Positions 1-9,501 of a DNA stretch of 64,000 nt are shown in pieces. The position numbers and the translations under genes are program-made. Numbering within the stretch: position 1 is the first letter of the stretch; each line of letters starts with the position of its first letter. The notes below the pieces were generated by a model. The model worked only from the letters and a program-made list of their open reading frames with translations. It did no database searches and had not been told where the DNA came from. The stretch is from Aliivibrio finisterrensis (lineage in GTDB: Bacteria > Pseudomonadota > Gammaproteobacteria > Enterobacterales > Vibrionaceae): positions 36,551 through 100,550 of the forward strand of contig NZ_WBVP01000014.1 in the NCBI RefSeq assembly GCF_008933155.1, in the 5' to 3' direction.

Positions 1-470
1 GTTCTATTCAATACTTGTTCTATTCGTAAACTTAATTCTTTACCAGATAATGCAACCTCAAACTCTCCTTTCATTGAAATAGATTGAGGAGTTGGCTCTA
101 GGCCTTCTACATTTACAATCGAAAATAAACGTGCTAATTCAGCATTATTACCAAGTGTCGGGTGAATATCTAAAGGAAGATGATAAGCCAATAGATTAAT
201 ATCATTTTTAATTAACGAACGAATACGATTACCTTTCATTCCTTTAATTGACTCGCTTTCACCCTTCCAAAAATAACCATGATGAACTAACAATACATCA
301 GCATTTTTTTCGATTGCAGCATCAATTAATGCTTGTGAAGCGGTTACACCTGTAATTATTTTTTTTACTTCAGGTTTGCCTTCGACTTGTAATCCATTTG
401 GGCAATAATCTTTAATTAACTGAGGGTTAAGTTCTTTATTTAATAGCTGCTCTAACTGAAAATTATTCAC
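1..470 (-). CDS. ybgI: NIF3/YbgI family protein, 3' end cut by window edge
   Basis: The visible 156 residues are the N-terminal part of a NIF3-like protein (E. coli YbgI is about 247 aa). The motifs DYCPNGLQVEGK, GVTASQALID, LLVHHGYFWKGE and YHLPLDIHPTLGNN are seen; the His residues of VHHG and YHLPLD belong to the family's di-metal site. The family is often annotated as GTP cyclohydrolase type 2, but its true cellular role is unsettled. The start is GTG at 470, preceded by an AGGTAGG ribosome binding site; no ATG fits better. The gene lies downstream of pgm on the same strand, but a terminator separates them, so it probably has its own promoter. The C-terminal third lies outside the window. 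Confidence 0.9.
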   Translation of the reverse strand, partial: MNNFQLEQLLNKELNPQLIKDYCPNGLQVEGKPEVKKIITGVTASQALIDAAIEKNADVLLVHHGYFWKGESESIKGMKGNRIRSLIKNDINLLAYHLPLDIHPTLGNNAELARLFSIVNVEGLEPTPQSISMKGEFEVALSGKELSLRIEQVLNR

Positions 471-506
471 TACTACCTACCTGTTTATCTTAAATTCTGA
501 CAATAA

Positions 507-531
507 TAAAAAAGCAGCGACATGCGCTGCT
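507..531 (-). terminator. rho-independent terminator of pgm
   Basis: Minus-strand stem AGCAGCG / CGCTGCT (513-519 with 525-531, 5-nt loop) followed by a run of T. It lies 33 bases past the pgm stop. Confidence 0.85.
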
Positions 532-563
532 CTAAGTACCATTAACCTAATAATGTTAAAAAA

Positions 564-2210
564 TTACAAGCCTGCGTCTTTAAATACGTTGCTTACAATT
601 TCTTGAGCTTCTTGCTCAATCAATGCTAAATGCTCTGCACCTTTAAAGCTTTCACAGTAAATCTTATAGACCTCTTCTGTGCCTGATGGACGAGCAGCAA
701 ACCAACCATGTTCAGTTGTCACTTTTAACCCGCCAATCGCTGCACCATTACCTGAAGCATGCGTTAATCGAGCCGTAATTTCATCACCAGCAAGCGTTGT
801 AGCAGAAACCATCTCTGGAGATAATTTGCTTAATACTGCTTTTTGCGCTTTATTTGCTACTGCTTGAATGCGGTTGTAACTTGATTCACCGTGTTGAGCT
901 GCAAGTTTATTGTAATATTCTTGTGGGTTCATGCCTGTTACCGCGGTAATTTCAGCCGCAAGTAAACATAAAAGAATACCATCTTTATCTGTTGACCAAG
1001 GTGTACCATCAAATCGTAAGAAAGATGCTCCTGCACTCTCTTCTCCACCAAAGCCTAAACTGCCATTGTACAGCCCATCAACAAACCACTTAAAGCCTAC
1101 TGGAACTTCGCATAAATTACGTCCAAGATCAGCAACGACTTTATCAATAATCGCTGAAGATACTAATGTTTTACCAACAGCAACTTCTGGCTTCCACTCT
1201 GGTCGATTACGGTATAAATAATCAATGCATACCGCTAAATAATGATTTGGATTCATTAAGCCTGATGGCGTTACAATACCATGGCGATCATAATCAGGAT
1301 CATTACCAAACGCTAAATCGTAATCATCTTTTAATGATAACAAACCCGCCATTGCATAAGGCGAAGAACAATCCATGCGCACTACACCGTCTTTATCTAA
1401 CGACATAAACTGGAATGATGGATCAATGACTTCACTTACGAGTGTTAAGTTCAACTCAAATGCTTGGCCAATTTGACGCCAGTATTCAATGCCTGAGCCA
1501 CCTAATGGATCTACACCTAATTTTAGATTCGCTTTTTGAATCGCATCAATATTGATAACATTTTTAAGATCATCAATATATGGCTTCACTAAATCCACCT
1601 GCTTAACCAGATCAGATTTCATTGCTTCATTGATCGCAATGCGTTTCACACCATTCAACTCATTCGCGATATAAGCATTTGCTTGGTCTTCAATAGCCGT
1701 AGTTAACTCGCCTTCAGCTGGACCACCATGCGTCGGATTATATTTGATCCCACCATCTTGAGGAGGATTATGCGAAGGGGTGATTACAATACCGTCTGCT
1801 TTTTTATCAGATTGAATATTATGAGTTAAAATTGCATGAGAGATACCTGGAGTTGGAGTATAACCATTATCTTCTTGAATAATAACTTCAACACCATTAG
1901 CCACAAGCACTTCAATGGTAGAGGTAAATGCAGGTTCAGATAGAGCGTGTGTATCTTTACCTAAAAAAAGCGGCCCTGTTACGCCATTTTCTTTACGTAC
2001 ATCAGCAACAGCCTGAGCAATAGCCCAAATATGATGCTGATTAAAACTTGCTTTATCAGATGTACCGCGGTGACCAGAAGTACCAAATTGCACTTTTTGT
2101 TCTGGATTAGATGCATTAGGCTCTAGTAAAAAATAATTAGAAACTAATGCTGGGATATTGTGTAAATCTTCTTGCTGAGCTTTTTGCCCAGCGCGACGAT
2201 GTATAGCCAT
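564..2210 (-). CDS. pgm: Phosphoglucomutase (alpha-D-glucose specific)
   Basis: Interconverts glucose 1-phosphate and glucose 6-phosphate in the cytoplasm, linking glycolysis with glycogen and nucleotide-sugar (cell envelope) synthesis. The 548 aa match the E. coli length (546). Visible hallmarks of the alpha-D-phosphohexomutase family are the phosphoserine loop TPSHNPP (Ser about 146), the Mg-binding loop DPDYDRHG, the sugar-binding GGEESAG and the C-terminal phosphate-binding [10 protein letters not shown]. Downstream of seqA by 36 bases on the same strand, the same seqA-pgm order as in enterobacteria, which suggests co-transcription. Confidence 0.97.
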   Translation of the reverse strand: MAIHRRAGQKAQQEDLHNIPALVSNYFLLEPNASNPEQKVQFGTSGHRGTSDKASFNQHHIWAIAQAVADVRKENGVTGPLFLGKDTHALSEPAFTSTIEVLVANGVEVIIQEDNGYTPTPGISHAILTHNIQSDKKADGIVITPSHNPPQDGGIKYNPTHGGPAEGELTTAIEDQANAYIANELNGVKRIAINEAMKSDLVKQVDLVKPYIDDLKNVINIDAIQKANLKLGVDPLGGSGIEYWRQIGQAFELNLTLVSEVIDPSFQFMSLDKDGVVRMDCSSPYAMAGLLSLKDDYDLAFGNDPDYDRHGIVTPSGLMNPNHYLAVCIDYLYRNRPEWKPEVAVGKTLVSSAIIDKVVADLGRNLCEVPVGFKWFVDGLYNGSLGFGGEESAGASFLRFDGTPWSTDKDGILLCLLAAEITAVTGMNPQEYYNKLAAQHGESSYNRIQAVANKAQKAVLSKLSPEMVSATTLAGDEITARLTHASGNGAAIGGLKVTTEHGWFAARPSGTEEVYKIYCESFKGAEHLALIEQEAQEIVSNVFKDAGL

Positions 2211-2246
2211 TTGACGATTCCTTGTGACAAATTATGACTCAAAAAA

Positions 2247-2795
2247 TTAAATCGCCGCACACACTTTTTCTGTCAAATCATGATGGAAACCCATACGCTC
2301 CATCAACAATTCAACCATGTGGCGCTTGCGATTAGTATTGGTATTTGTGATAACCCAAAATGGAGTGCCGTTAATTTCACGAGGCTTGGTTGTTTTACCA
2401 CTTGCAATCAATGTGTCTTGATTGTCTGCAAAATAAACTCGAGTCCTTCCCTTAACCTCTGTCGCTTCAGAGAAAGCTTTTGAGTCAATTTTATATAATT
2501 CTGAAAGCACCGTTAAGAAACGATCAATTGCTTTATCTAATGCTGAAAATTCATCAGAGATTAATAAGGTACGTACCGCTTTAACGCGATCTACTGATGT
2601 CTCTTTACCTGCATCTTTACTGACTACAATGCCTTTTTTCTGAACTTCAACAGGTGTTGATACAGAAATAACAGAGTCTAAAGGAGATGATTGCATTAAG
2701 AGGCGACGTAAAATATCAGAGGCACTTTCACCGATGTGTTGAGTTTGGCTCGCAATAAAGCGGTATAGTTCTTCGTCTACTTCAATTGTCTTCAT
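2247..2795 (-). CDS. seqA: Replication initiation negative modulator SeqA
   Basis: SeqA sequesters newly replicated hemimethylated GATC sites, delaying re-initiation at oriC and organising nascent DNA behind forks. The 182 aa match the family. The N-terminal oligomerisation domain (MKTIEVDEELYRFIASQT, with IGESASDILRRLL) is followed by a linker of about 35 residues and a C-terminal DNA-binding domain ending in MERMGFHHDLTEKVCAAI. SeqA co-occurs with Dam methylation, as expected for Vibrionaceae. Divergent from ybfF across a 94-base intergenic region; pgm follows directly. Confidence 0.97.
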   Translation of the reverse strand: MKTIEVDEELYRFIASQTQHIGESASDILRRLLMQSSPLDSVISVSTPVEVQKKGIVVSKDAGKETSVDRVKAVRTLLISDEFSALDKAIDRFLTVLSELYKIDSKAFSEATEVKGRTRVYFADNQDTLIASGKTTKPREINGTPFWVITNTNTNRKRHMVELLMERMGFHHDLTEKVCAAI

Positions 2796-2889
2796 TATAT
2801 GGTTCGTATTCTATAATCTATTTATGAAGGCACGATTATACATTGTATAATCGTGATACTCTACGACAAACCTATCACAAAAAAGAAAA

Positions 2890-3666
2890 ATGAAGCAGCT
2901 TAACTATAAAGAACAAGGAAATGGGGATCCTTTGATCCTAATACATGGCTTATTTGGTAACTTAGATAACCTTGGTTTACTTGCTCGACAGCTCGAAAAT
3001 CAATATCGAGTGATCAGCATTGATCTTCGTAATCATGGACTTTCTTTCCACTCAGAAGATCACTCTTACCCTTTGCTTGCATCTGATGTTATCCAATTAC
3101 TCGCTCATTTATCAATCTCATCAGCTCATATTATTGGTCATTCTATGGGCGGAAAAGTAGCAATGGCTATAGCAGATCAAAAACCAGATCTAATTAAGTC
3201 GCTAATTGTATTAGATATGGCTCCTATCTCTTACCCTGAACGAAAACACGATGCTGTATTTGCTGGGTTACACCAAGTTATTCAATCGCCACCTAAAACG
3301 AGAAAAGAAGCCGATGCACTACTTGCTACTTCCATTATAGAGCCAGGTGTTCGTCAATTTTTAAGTAAATCGTTATATAAAAGAGACGAGTTTCTATCTC
3401 TTCGTTTTAATGTTGCTGCTTTATTGGAAAACTATCATCATATAATTGGTTGGAATAACATCACTCCATTCACAGGCAATGTCCTATTTGTAAAAGGAGA
3501 GAATTCTGACTACATTCTCCCCGAGCACCAAAATAACATAATGGCACAATTTCCAAATGCTAAGGCCCATATAGTAAGCGGTACCGGTCATTGGTTACAT
3601 GCAGAAAAACCAGAAACCATTTACCGAATCATAAATCGATTTATTGAAAAAGTTGGTAAAAGATAA
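2890..3666 (+). CDS. ybfF: Alpha/beta-hydrolase esterase YbfF
   Basis: A 258-aa alpha/beta hydrolase. Seen: oxyanion-hole motif LIHGLFGN near residue 18, nucleophile elbow GHSMGGK (Ser about 90) and a C-terminal catalytic His in GTGHWLHAEKP. E. coli YbfF hydrolyses short-chain acyl esters and acyl-CoA in vitro; the natural substrate is unknown. The position divergent from seqA is conserved in gamma-proteobacteria. The ribosome binding site is weak (AAGAAA), but the first ATG gives the family N-terminus. Confidence 0.93.
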   Translation: MKQLNYKEQGNGDPLILIHGLFGNLDNLGLLARQLENQYRVISIDLRNHGLSFHSEDHSYPLLASDVIQLLAHLSISSAHIIGHSMGGKVAMAIADQKPDLIKSLIVLDMAPISYPERKHDAVFAGLHQVIQSPPKTRKEADALLATSIIEPGVRQFLSKSLYKRDEFLSLRFNVAALLENYHHIIGWNNITPFTGNVLFVKGENSDYILPEHQNNIMAQFPNAKAHIVSGTGHWLHAEKPETIYRIINRFIEKVGKR

Positions 3667-3753
3667 TCCATACCAACCAAAGCAAAGCTATGGTATAGTT
3701 TTGCCAAATTATTCGATCAGATTTCGATCGCTAACCTAGAATAAAGGTGATTC

Positions 3754-3975
3754 ATGCTATATGAACATTTTGACCTCATTGAGTCTATTGGTTTAGATTT
3801 ACTGTTTGCCTCAATATTTTTTTTTATTGGTATGGCTATCAAAGATGTTCTTAAACAAGCAAATGTCCCTCCTTTTGGCCGAAAAATTGTTTGGCTTGTT
3901 CTCTTTTTAGGGTGCGCAGGTTTTGTTGCGAAAGGAATTATTCAGCTAAGCTGGGAAGGCACAGGCCTTAGTTAA
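3754..3975 (+). CDS. Small DUF2788 inner-membrane protein
   Basis: A 73-aa protein with two hydrophobic spans (about residues 15-30 and 46-64) joined by a charged loop KDVLKQANVPPFGRK. The sequence resembles the DUF2788 family, which has no assigned function. The ribosome binding site AAAGGTG lies 5 bases before the ATG. It stands between ybfF and fldA on the same strand, a placement I recall in other vibrios, so it may be co-transcribed with flavodoxin; no functional link is shown by the sequence. Confidence 0.85.
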   Translation: MLYEHFDLIESIGLDLLFASIFFFIGMAIKDVLKQANVPPFGRKIVWLVLFLGCAGFVAKGIIQLSWEGTGLS

Positions 3976-4033
3976 GTACTGATTTAATAACATCTCTTTT
4001 TAATTAATACAGACAAATACAGGTATTTATTAT

Positions 4034-4561
4034 ATGGCAAGTGTAGGACTCTTCTTTGGTAGCGATACAGGCAACACTGAAGCTATTGGCAAGATGATTC
4101 AAAAACAGCTTGGTAAAAAGCTAGTTCATGTTCAAGATATTGCAAAAAGTAGTAAAGAAGATATTGATAATTTCGATCTTCTTCTTTTAGGTATCCCTAC
4201 ATGGTACTACGGTGAAGCTCAGTGTGATTGGGATGATTTCTTCCCAGAACTAGAAGGTATTGATTTTTCGACTAAGCTGGTAGCCATCTTTGGCTGCGGT
4301 GATCAAGAAGATTACGCTGAATACTTCTGTGATGCGATGGGTAATATCCGTGATATCGTAGAGGCAAAAGGCGGTACTATCATCGGTTACTGGCCAACAG
4401 AAGGTTATGAATTTGAAGCATCAAAAGCACTTGTTGATGAAAATAACTTCGTAGGCTTATGCATTGATGAAGATCGCCAACCAGAGCTGACTGAAGCACG
4501 TGTAACTGCATGGGTAAATCAAATCCATGAAGAAATGTGTCTTGCTGAGCTAGAAGACTAA
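4034..4561 (+). CDS. fldA: Flavodoxin FldA
   Basis: Long-chain flavodoxin, a cytoplasmic FMN electron carrier that serves reductive activation of methionine synthase, biotin synthase and radical-SAM enzymes. Seen: phosphate-binding loop GSDTGNTEAIG at residues 9-19, the FMN-flanking TWYYGEAQCDWDD and the second loop FGCGDQEDYAEYFCDAMG. The 175-aa length equals E. coli FldA. It sits just before fur, as in enterobacteria, although here a gene on the other strand intervenes. Ends in a strong convergent terminator. Confidence 0.97.
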   Translation: MASVGLFFGSDTGNTEAIGKMIQKQLGKKLVHVQDIAKSSKEDIDNFDLLLLGIPTWYYGEAQCDWDDFFPELEGIDFSTKLVAIFGCGDQEDYAEYFCDAMGNIRDIVEAKGGTIIGYWPTEGYEFEASKALVDENNFVGLCIDEDRQPELTEARVTAWVNQIHEEMCLAELED

Positions 4562-4574
4562 TATCCTAGATCTT

Positions 4575-4618
4575 ATAATGCTCTCTAGTTATCTTTTAAA
4601 ATAGATAGAGAGCATTAT
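4575..4618. terminator. Convergent terminator between fldA and the DUF4442 gene
   Basis: Perfect 13-bp inverted repeat ATAATGCTCTCTA / TAGAGAGCATTAT (4575-4587 with 4606-4618), with an AT-rich loop that can pair further. It lies between converging genes and overlaps the last codon of the minus-strand gene. Confidence 0.7.
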
Positions 4619-5079
4619 CTAAATTGTGTTTTTTTTCTCACATATAACGTTCTATTCACTCTTGCTACCACCTTTCCTTTTTTATCATATACACACACCT
4701 CAAATTGTGGAAAATGCTTCTCCCCCTCTTTTGTCGCTTGTTTTATTTCTGCTAACTGCCCATCCGATATCACAAAATGTGCGTATAAGTCGGTAGTTCC
4801 TGGTGAAATAAAATCAATCTCTGACTGCTTATCCCATACAAAATACTCTTCTCTTAGAATCCCCATTAACATGAGTGAAAACACAGGATCGGTCATCGAA
4901 AAAATGCTACCTCCATATTGAGTTCTATTCGCATTTCTATTCCAAAATCGGTCTTTCAAAATAACACTAACCTCTTGAAAGTTTGGTGAAATATTTGCGA
5001 TTGAGATCCCAGCCCCCCAAAATGGTGGCCAAATATTAAGTGCCCTTCTAACAATTTTTGGGGTAAAGTACTTATACAT
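4615..5079 (-). CDS. DUF4442 hotdog-fold protein (putative thioesterase)
   Basis: A 154-aa protein resembling the DUF4442 family of PaaI/YiiD-like hotdog proteins: N-terminal NIWPPFWGAGISI, core NRNRTQYGGSIF-like segment (NANRTQYGGSIFSMTDP), and a C-terminal VNRTLYVRKK strand. Thioesterase activity is inferred from the fold, and no substrate is known. The start is ATG at 5079 with AAGGA 9 bases upstream; the longer TTG reading at 5088 directly abuts that ribosome binding site and is unlikely. Antisense to its neighbours fldA and fur, so transcribed alone. Confidence 0.75.
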   Translation of the reverse strand: MYKYFTPKIVRRALNIWPPFWGAGISIANISPNFQEVSVILKDRFWNRNANRTQYGGSIFSMTDPVFSLMLMGILREEYFVWDKQSEIDFISPGTTDLYAHFVISDGQLAEIKQATKEGEKHFPQFEVCVYDKKGKVVARVNRTLYVRKKTQFR

Positions 5080-5260
5080 ATTGATCAATCCTTAATTCTG
5101 GTCGGACCTCATCATAATTTAATTATTAACAAAAGATCAACATCTATTTTTTTGTAAGAGATCGTACAGATAAGGTATCAACTGGATCGAATGTTCCCTA
5201 TAATTAAGTTATTAAAACTGCACAAAAAATCGATGCAGAATGTCAATACAGGAAAAGTCG

Positions 5261-5707
5261 ATGTCAGATAACAACCAAGCACTAAAAAAAGCCGGTTTAA
5301 AAGTCACTCTACCGCGCCTTAAAATTTTAGAAGTGCTACAACAACCAGATTGCCAACACATTAGTGCAGAAGATTTATACAAAAAATTAATCGATATTGG
5401 TGAAGAGATTGGGCTTGCTACCGTATACCGCGTATTAAACCAATTCGATGACGCAGGTATTGTTACTCGTCACCACTTCGAAGGTGGTAAATCTGTATTT
5501 GAATTAGCAACTCAACATCATCATGATCATTTAGTTTGCCTAGATTGCGGTAAAGTGATCGAATTCTCTGATGAAATGATTGAAGAGCGTCAAAAAGAGA
5601 TCGCAAAAAAATACAATGTTCGATTAACTAACCACAGTTTATATCTATACGGCCACTGCATTACTAGTGATTGTATTGATAATGATGACGCTCATAACGG
5701 TTACTAG
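5261..5707 (+). CDS. fur: Ferric uptake regulator Fur
   Basis: Fe(II)-dependent repressor of iron acquisition. 148 aa from the ATG at 5261, which has AGGA 7 bases upstream; an upstream in-frame ATG at 5240 lacks a good site and adds residues absent from the family. Seen: winged-helix domain with LKVTLPRLKILEVLQ and EEIGLATVYRVLNQFDDAGIV, metal-binding HHHDHLVCLDCGKVIEF and the C-terminal C-x4-C pair HCITSDC. Matches other vibrio Fur proteins in size. Followed by a strong terminator shared with glnS. Confidence 0.97.
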   Translation: MSDNNQALKKAGLKVTLPRLKILEVLQQPDCQHISAEDLYKKLIDIGEEIGLATVYRVLNQFDDAGIVTRHHFEGGKSVFELATQHHHDHLVCLDCGKVIEFSDEMIEERQKEIAKKYNVRLTNHSLYLYGHCITSDCIDNDDAHNGY

Positions 5708-5723
5708 CATAAATTTTAGTCAT

Positions 5724-5753
5724 AAAAAAACCAGCATTTCTGCTGGTTTTTTA
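5724..5753. terminator. Bidirectional terminator fur / glnS
   Basis: Stem ACCAGCA / TGCTGGT with TTTC loop (5730-5747), flanked by A-run and T-run, between convergent fur and glnS. Confidence 0.9.
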
Positions 5754-5778
5754 TTATCAATTAATCACTTAGTCAGCA

Positions 5779-7437
5779 TTAACCTTCCCAAGTATCACGT
5801 AAACCTACTGTACGGTTGAATACAAGAGCTTCAGGCTTAGAATCTTTGTTATCAATACAGAAATAGCCTGTACGCTCAAACTGATAACCAGCCTCTGCTT
5901 CTGCCGTTGCTAAGCTCGGTTCAACAAAACCGCTCATTACAACTAATGATTCAGGATTAATACTCTCTGAAAAATCTTCTAGCGCTGCAGGGTTTGGTAC
6001 ATTAAACAGACGATCATACAAACGAATTTCTGCTGGTAACGCTTTATCTGCTGATACCCAGTGAATCACCCCTTTAACCTTACGGCCATCAGCTGGATTC
6101 TTGCCTAGCGTTTCATCATCGTAGCTACAGAAGATCGTCGTCACATTACCCGCTTCATCTTTTTCAATACGATTCGCTTGAATAACATAAGCACCACGTA
6201 GACGCACTTCTTTACCAAGAACTAAACGCTTGTACTTTTTATTTGCTTCTTCACGGAAGTCATCTTGTTCGATGTATACTTCACGTGTGAATGGAACATC
6301 ACGCTTGCCCATTTCAGGTTTATTAGGATGATTAGCAATACTAAGCGTCTCAACTTTACCTTCTTCGTAGTTTTCAATTACGATTTTAACAGGCTCAAGT
6401 ACCGCCATTGCGCGAGGTGCGTTCTCATTTAAATCATCACGAATACACGATTCTAATGAACCAAACTCGATCATATTCTCTTGCTTAGTTACACCAATTC
6501 GCTTACAGAACTCACGAATAGAGGCAGCAGTAAAGCCACGACGGCGTAAACCAGAAACCGTAGGCATACGAGGATCATCCCAACCATTAACCAATTTCTC
6601 AGTTACCAGCTCGTTTAGCTTACGCTTAGACATGATCGTATATTCTAGGTTTAGGCGACTAAACTCATACTGACGAGGCTGACAGTCAATAGTGATATTT
6701 TCCAATACCCAGTCGTATAAACGACGGTTATCTTGGAATTCTAACGTACAGATTGAATGGGTAATGCCTTCAAGCGCATCCGAGATACAATGTGTAAAAT
6801 CGTACATTGGGTAGATACACCACTTATCACCCGTTTGATGATGAGAAGCGAAACGAATACGATAAATAACGGGATCACGCATTACGATAAATGAAGAAGC
6901 CATATCGATTTTTGCACGAAGGCAAATCGTACCTTCTTTAAATTTACCATCACGCATTTGTTCAAATAACGCAAGGTTATCTTCTACACTACGGTCACGG
7001 TATGGACTGTTTTTACCTGGCTCTTTTAACGTACCACGGTATTCACGAATTTGATCTGATGTTAGCTCATCAACATAAGCCAAACCTTTTTCAATAAGTT
7101 CTACAGCGTAATCGTATAATTTATCAAAATAATTTGAAGAATAGTGAATATCACCACTCCAATCAAAGCCTAACCATTTTACGTCGTTCTTAATAGACTC
7201 AACGTACTCAATATCTTCTTTTTCAGGGTTAGTGTCATCAAATCGTAGATTACACTGTCCCTGGTAATCTTGTGCAATACCAAAATTCAAACAGATAGAT
7301 TTTGCGTGTCCGATATGCAGATAGCCATTTGGCTCTGGCGGGAAACGAGTATGGACACTGGAATGTTTACCTGACTTTAAGTCTTCATCAATGATTTGAC
7401 GGATAAAGTTGGTAGGACGAGTTTCAGTTTCACTCAT
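5779..7437 (-). CDS. glnS: Glutaminyl-tRNA synthetase
   Basis: Class I aminoacyl-tRNA synthetase charging tRNA-Gln. 552 aa against 554 in E. coli. Seen: HIGH-type motif [15 protein letters not shown] near residue 35, KMSKS-type motif [11 protein letters not shown] about residue 267, the GlnRS-specific [13 protein letters not shown] and a C-terminal beta-barrel region for anticodon recognition. Its position next to nagE is conserved in enterobacteria. Transcribed alone, ending at the terminator shared with fur. Confidence 0.98.
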   Translation of the reverse strand: MSETETRPTNFIRQIIDEDLKSGKHSSVHTRFPPEPNGYLHIGHAKSICLNFGIAQDYQGQCNLRFDDTNPEKEDIEYVESIKNDVKWLGFDWSGDIHYSSNYFDKLYDYAVELIEKGLAYVDELTSDQIREYRGTLKEPGKNSPYRDRSVEDNLALFEQMRDGKFKEGTICLRAKIDMASSFIVMRDPVIYRIRFASHHQTGDKWCIYPMYDFTHCISDALEGITHSICTLEFQDNRRLYDWVLENITIDCQPRQYEFSRLNLEYTIMSKRKLNELVTEKLVNGWDDPRMPTVSGLRRRGFTAASIREFCKRIGVTKQENMIEFGSLESCIRDDLNENAPRAMAVLEPVKIVIENYEEGKVETLSIANHPNKPEMGKRDVPFTREVYIEQDDFREEANKKYKRLVLGKEVRLRGAYVIQANRIEKDEAGNVTTIFCSYDDETLGKNPADGRKVKGVIHWVSADKALPAEIRLYDRLFNVPNPAALEDFSESINPESLVVMSGFVEPSLATAEAEAGYQFERTGYFCIDNKDSKPEALVFNRTVGLRDTWEG

Positions 7438-7555
7438 CTAAAGCACCTCATTGGTATTAGTATTGTTAGAAAGAACAGATTGTTCATATCTCCCTATGAT
7501 CCACAATTATGCGCCAATACTCAATATATAGAATCAAATAGTTTCTTTATTTCCA

Positions 7556-7585
7556 TAAAAAAAGCCGCTCTAAGGAGAGCGGCTT
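7556..7585 (-). terminator. Terminator of nagE
   Basis: Ten-bp stem AAGCCGCTCT / AGAGCGGCTT (7562-7571 with 7576-7585), loop AAGG, with a T-run on the minus strand, 28 bases past the nagE stop. Confidence 0.9.
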
Positions 7586-7612
7586 GTCTATTTTGAGCTA
7601 ATTACTCAATAA

Positions 7613-9103
7613 TTATGGTAATGCAACTGCTGTTAGGTCTTCAGAAGCTGGGATTTTTTTCATTTCGCCAGCTACGATTTCAGCAAGAGGACCAAGGATA
7701 ACTTGAACGTTGTTTGAACCAAGTTTAACCACACCCATTGCACCTAGAGCTTTAAGTTGCTTCTCGCTAATTACGCTAGTGTCTTTAAGAGTTAGACGTA
7801 AACGAGTGATACAAGCATCGATGTTTTCTAGGTTTTCGTGACCACCTAGAGCTTTAAGGTATTGTTTCGCTAGTTCACCAGTTTCTTTTGAACCACGAAC
7901 TGAGCTTTCTTCTTCATCATCATCTTCACGGCCTGGAGTCTTAAGATTAAACTTAACGATTACAGCGCGGAATGTGAAGTAGTATACTGCAAAGAATACA
8001 ATACCTTGGATAATTAGCATATACCAATTAACAGCTAGTGGGTTACGAGTAGAAAGAACCATATCTACTAGACCTGCTGAGAAACCGAAACCTGCAATCC
8101 ACTGCATCGATGATGCGATGAATACTGAGATACCTGTTAATGCTGCGTGGAGTACGTAAAGCCCTGGAGCGAGGAACATGAATGAGAACTCTAGTGGCTC
8201 TGTAACACCCGTAAAGAATGATGCGAAACCAGCAGCAATCATAATGCCTGCTACTTTTTCTTTGTTCTCGACTTTAGCTGTATGGTAAATAGCTAGTGCT
8301 GCACCTGGTAGACCAAACATCATGATTGGGAAGAAACCAGCTTGATACATACCAGTAACACCTACAGTTGCCGTACCTTCAGCGATAGACTTAGCGCCAC
8401 CTAGGAAGTTAGGAATATCGTTAATACCGGCAACATCGAACCAAAACACTGAGTTAAGTGCATGGTGAAGACCAACAGGAATTAGCAGGCGGTTGAAGAA
8501 TGCATAGATACCAGCACCAACAGAACCCATGTCTTGAATTGATTCACCGAACTGTACTAGACCACCGTAAATTGAAGGCCAAATGTACATAAGAATGAAT
8601 GCAATTAAAATACCAGCAAAAGAAGTTAGGATAGGTACAAGACGTTTACCAGAGAAGAATGCAAGTGCTTTATGCAGTTCTACCGTAGAGAAACGGTTGT
8701 AGATCTCAGCAGATACGATACCAACTAGGATACCAACAAATTGGTTATTGATTTTGCTAAATGCAGCAGGAACTGCAGAAGGATCAATACCCTGAATTTG
8801 AGCTACTGCTCCTGGTGAAAGAAGTGTAGTAACAACTAGGAAACCAACAAAACCAGAAAGTGCTGCTGCACCATCTTTATCTTTAGACATACCATAAGCA
8901 ACACCGACTGCGAACAGTACAGACATGTTATCGATGATAGCCGCACCAGCTTTAATTAAAAACGCTGCTAGTGCACTGTTGCCGCCCCAAGCTACCGGGT
9001 CAATCCAGTAACCAACACCCATTAAAATTGCTGCTGCAGGTAATGTAGCAACTGGTACCATCAGTGCTTTACCTACTTTTTGAAAATATCCTAAAATATT
9101 CAC
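7613..9103 (-). CDS. nagE: PTS N-acetylglucosamine-specific IICB transporter
   Basis: Inner-membrane permease that imports GlcNAc and phosphorylates it to GlcNAc-6-P. 496 aa: an IIC membrane domain (residues 1 to about 385, several hydrophobic spans, GMTGVTEPLEF-type motif FFTGVTEPLEFSF) and a C-terminal IIB domain with the phosphorylated Cys in NIDACITRLRL (about Cys431). It lacks the IIA domain fused in E. coli NagE, so phosphate must come from a separate IIA, presumably the glucose IIA (Crr). The start is GTG at 9103 with AGGGGG 9 bases upstream. Divergent from nagA, probably under NagC and CRP control. Confidence 0.95.
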   Translation of the reverse strand: MNILGYFQKVGKALMVPVATLPAAAILMGVGYWIDPVAWGGNSALAAFLIKAGAAIIDNMSVLFAVGVAYGMSKDKDGAAALSGFVGFLVVTTLLSPGAVAQIQGIDPSAVPAAFSKINNQFVGILVGIVSAEIYNRFSTVELHKALAFFSGKRLVPILTSFAGILIAFILMYIWPSIYGGLVQFGESIQDMGSVGAGIYAFFNRLLIPVGLHHALNSVFWFDVAGINDIPNFLGGAKSIAEGTATVGVTGMYQAGFFPIMMFGLPGAALAIYHTAKVENKEKVAGIMIAAGFASFFTGVTEPLEFSFMFLAPGLYVLHAALTGISVFIASSMQWIAGFGFSAGLVDMVLSTRNPLAVNWYMLIIQGIVFFAVYYFTFRAVIVKFNLKTPGREDDDEEESSVRGSKETGELAKQYLKALGGHENLENIDACITRLRLTLKDTSVISEKQLKALGAMGVVKLGSNNVQVILGPLAEIVAGEMKKIPASEDLTAVALP

Positions 9104-9166
9104 CTTTAGTTTCCCCCTATAAGGATTTTAGATTTTTTTGAACAGCGCAGTTTGTTTACTATAAAC

Positions 9167-9187
9167 TTATTTCGCTACTCGTTATAA
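9167..9187. promoter_or_regulatory. Candidate NagC operator upstream of nagE
   Basis: TTATTTCG-N5-CGTTATAA, an imperfect dyad close to the form I recall for NagC sites (TTATTTCG...CGAAATAA). It is 64 bases upstream of the nagE start in the nagE-nagA divergent region. Assignment is inference from motif resemblance and context. Confidence 0.4.
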
Positions 9188-9237
9188 ACAGGGTCAGTGT
9201 AAGGGATTAATTTCGCTCCGCAAATTAAAAGCAAGCT

Positions 9238-9259
9238 AATTGTGATCACTATCACCTGT
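9238..9259. promoter_or_regulatory. CRP-cAMP binding site in nagE-nagA intergenic region
   Basis: TGTGATCACTATCACC matches TGTGA-N6-TCACA at 9 of 10 positions, with A/T flanks. Placed in the 398-base divergent region, it fits catabolite activation of nagE and/or nagA. The rest of the region holds a candidate NagC dyad (9167-9187), a TTTGGC...GCCAAA dyad (9342-9362) and no ORF. Confidence 0.65.
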
Positions 9260-9501
9260 GGAGGGAATATTTAGGGGTTTTTGCTAGCGAGATCATAAAA
9301 CTTATTTTATCATTCAAAAGAATAAAAGATTAGGAATAAAATTTGGCTAATTAAATGCCAAACTTTGTTATTACTGAACGTAACATTTAAATAACTTGAG
9401 TGTACCGCTCAGTAAGCAGTTCTATTTTCACTTGCTTAAAAATTTCGGCGAAAAAAGTGATTATTTTTTCATACTATAAATTATAACCAAAGGATTCAAC
9501 T

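Noticed and set aside
5089..5260. Fur box upstream of fur (autoregulation)
   Set aside because: The region is AT-rich but I find no stretch close to GATAATGATAATCATTATC.
7396..7596. 66-codon plus-strand ORF between glnS and nagE
   Set aside because: It runs antisense over the glnS start and through the nagE terminator; no ribosome binding site or motif.
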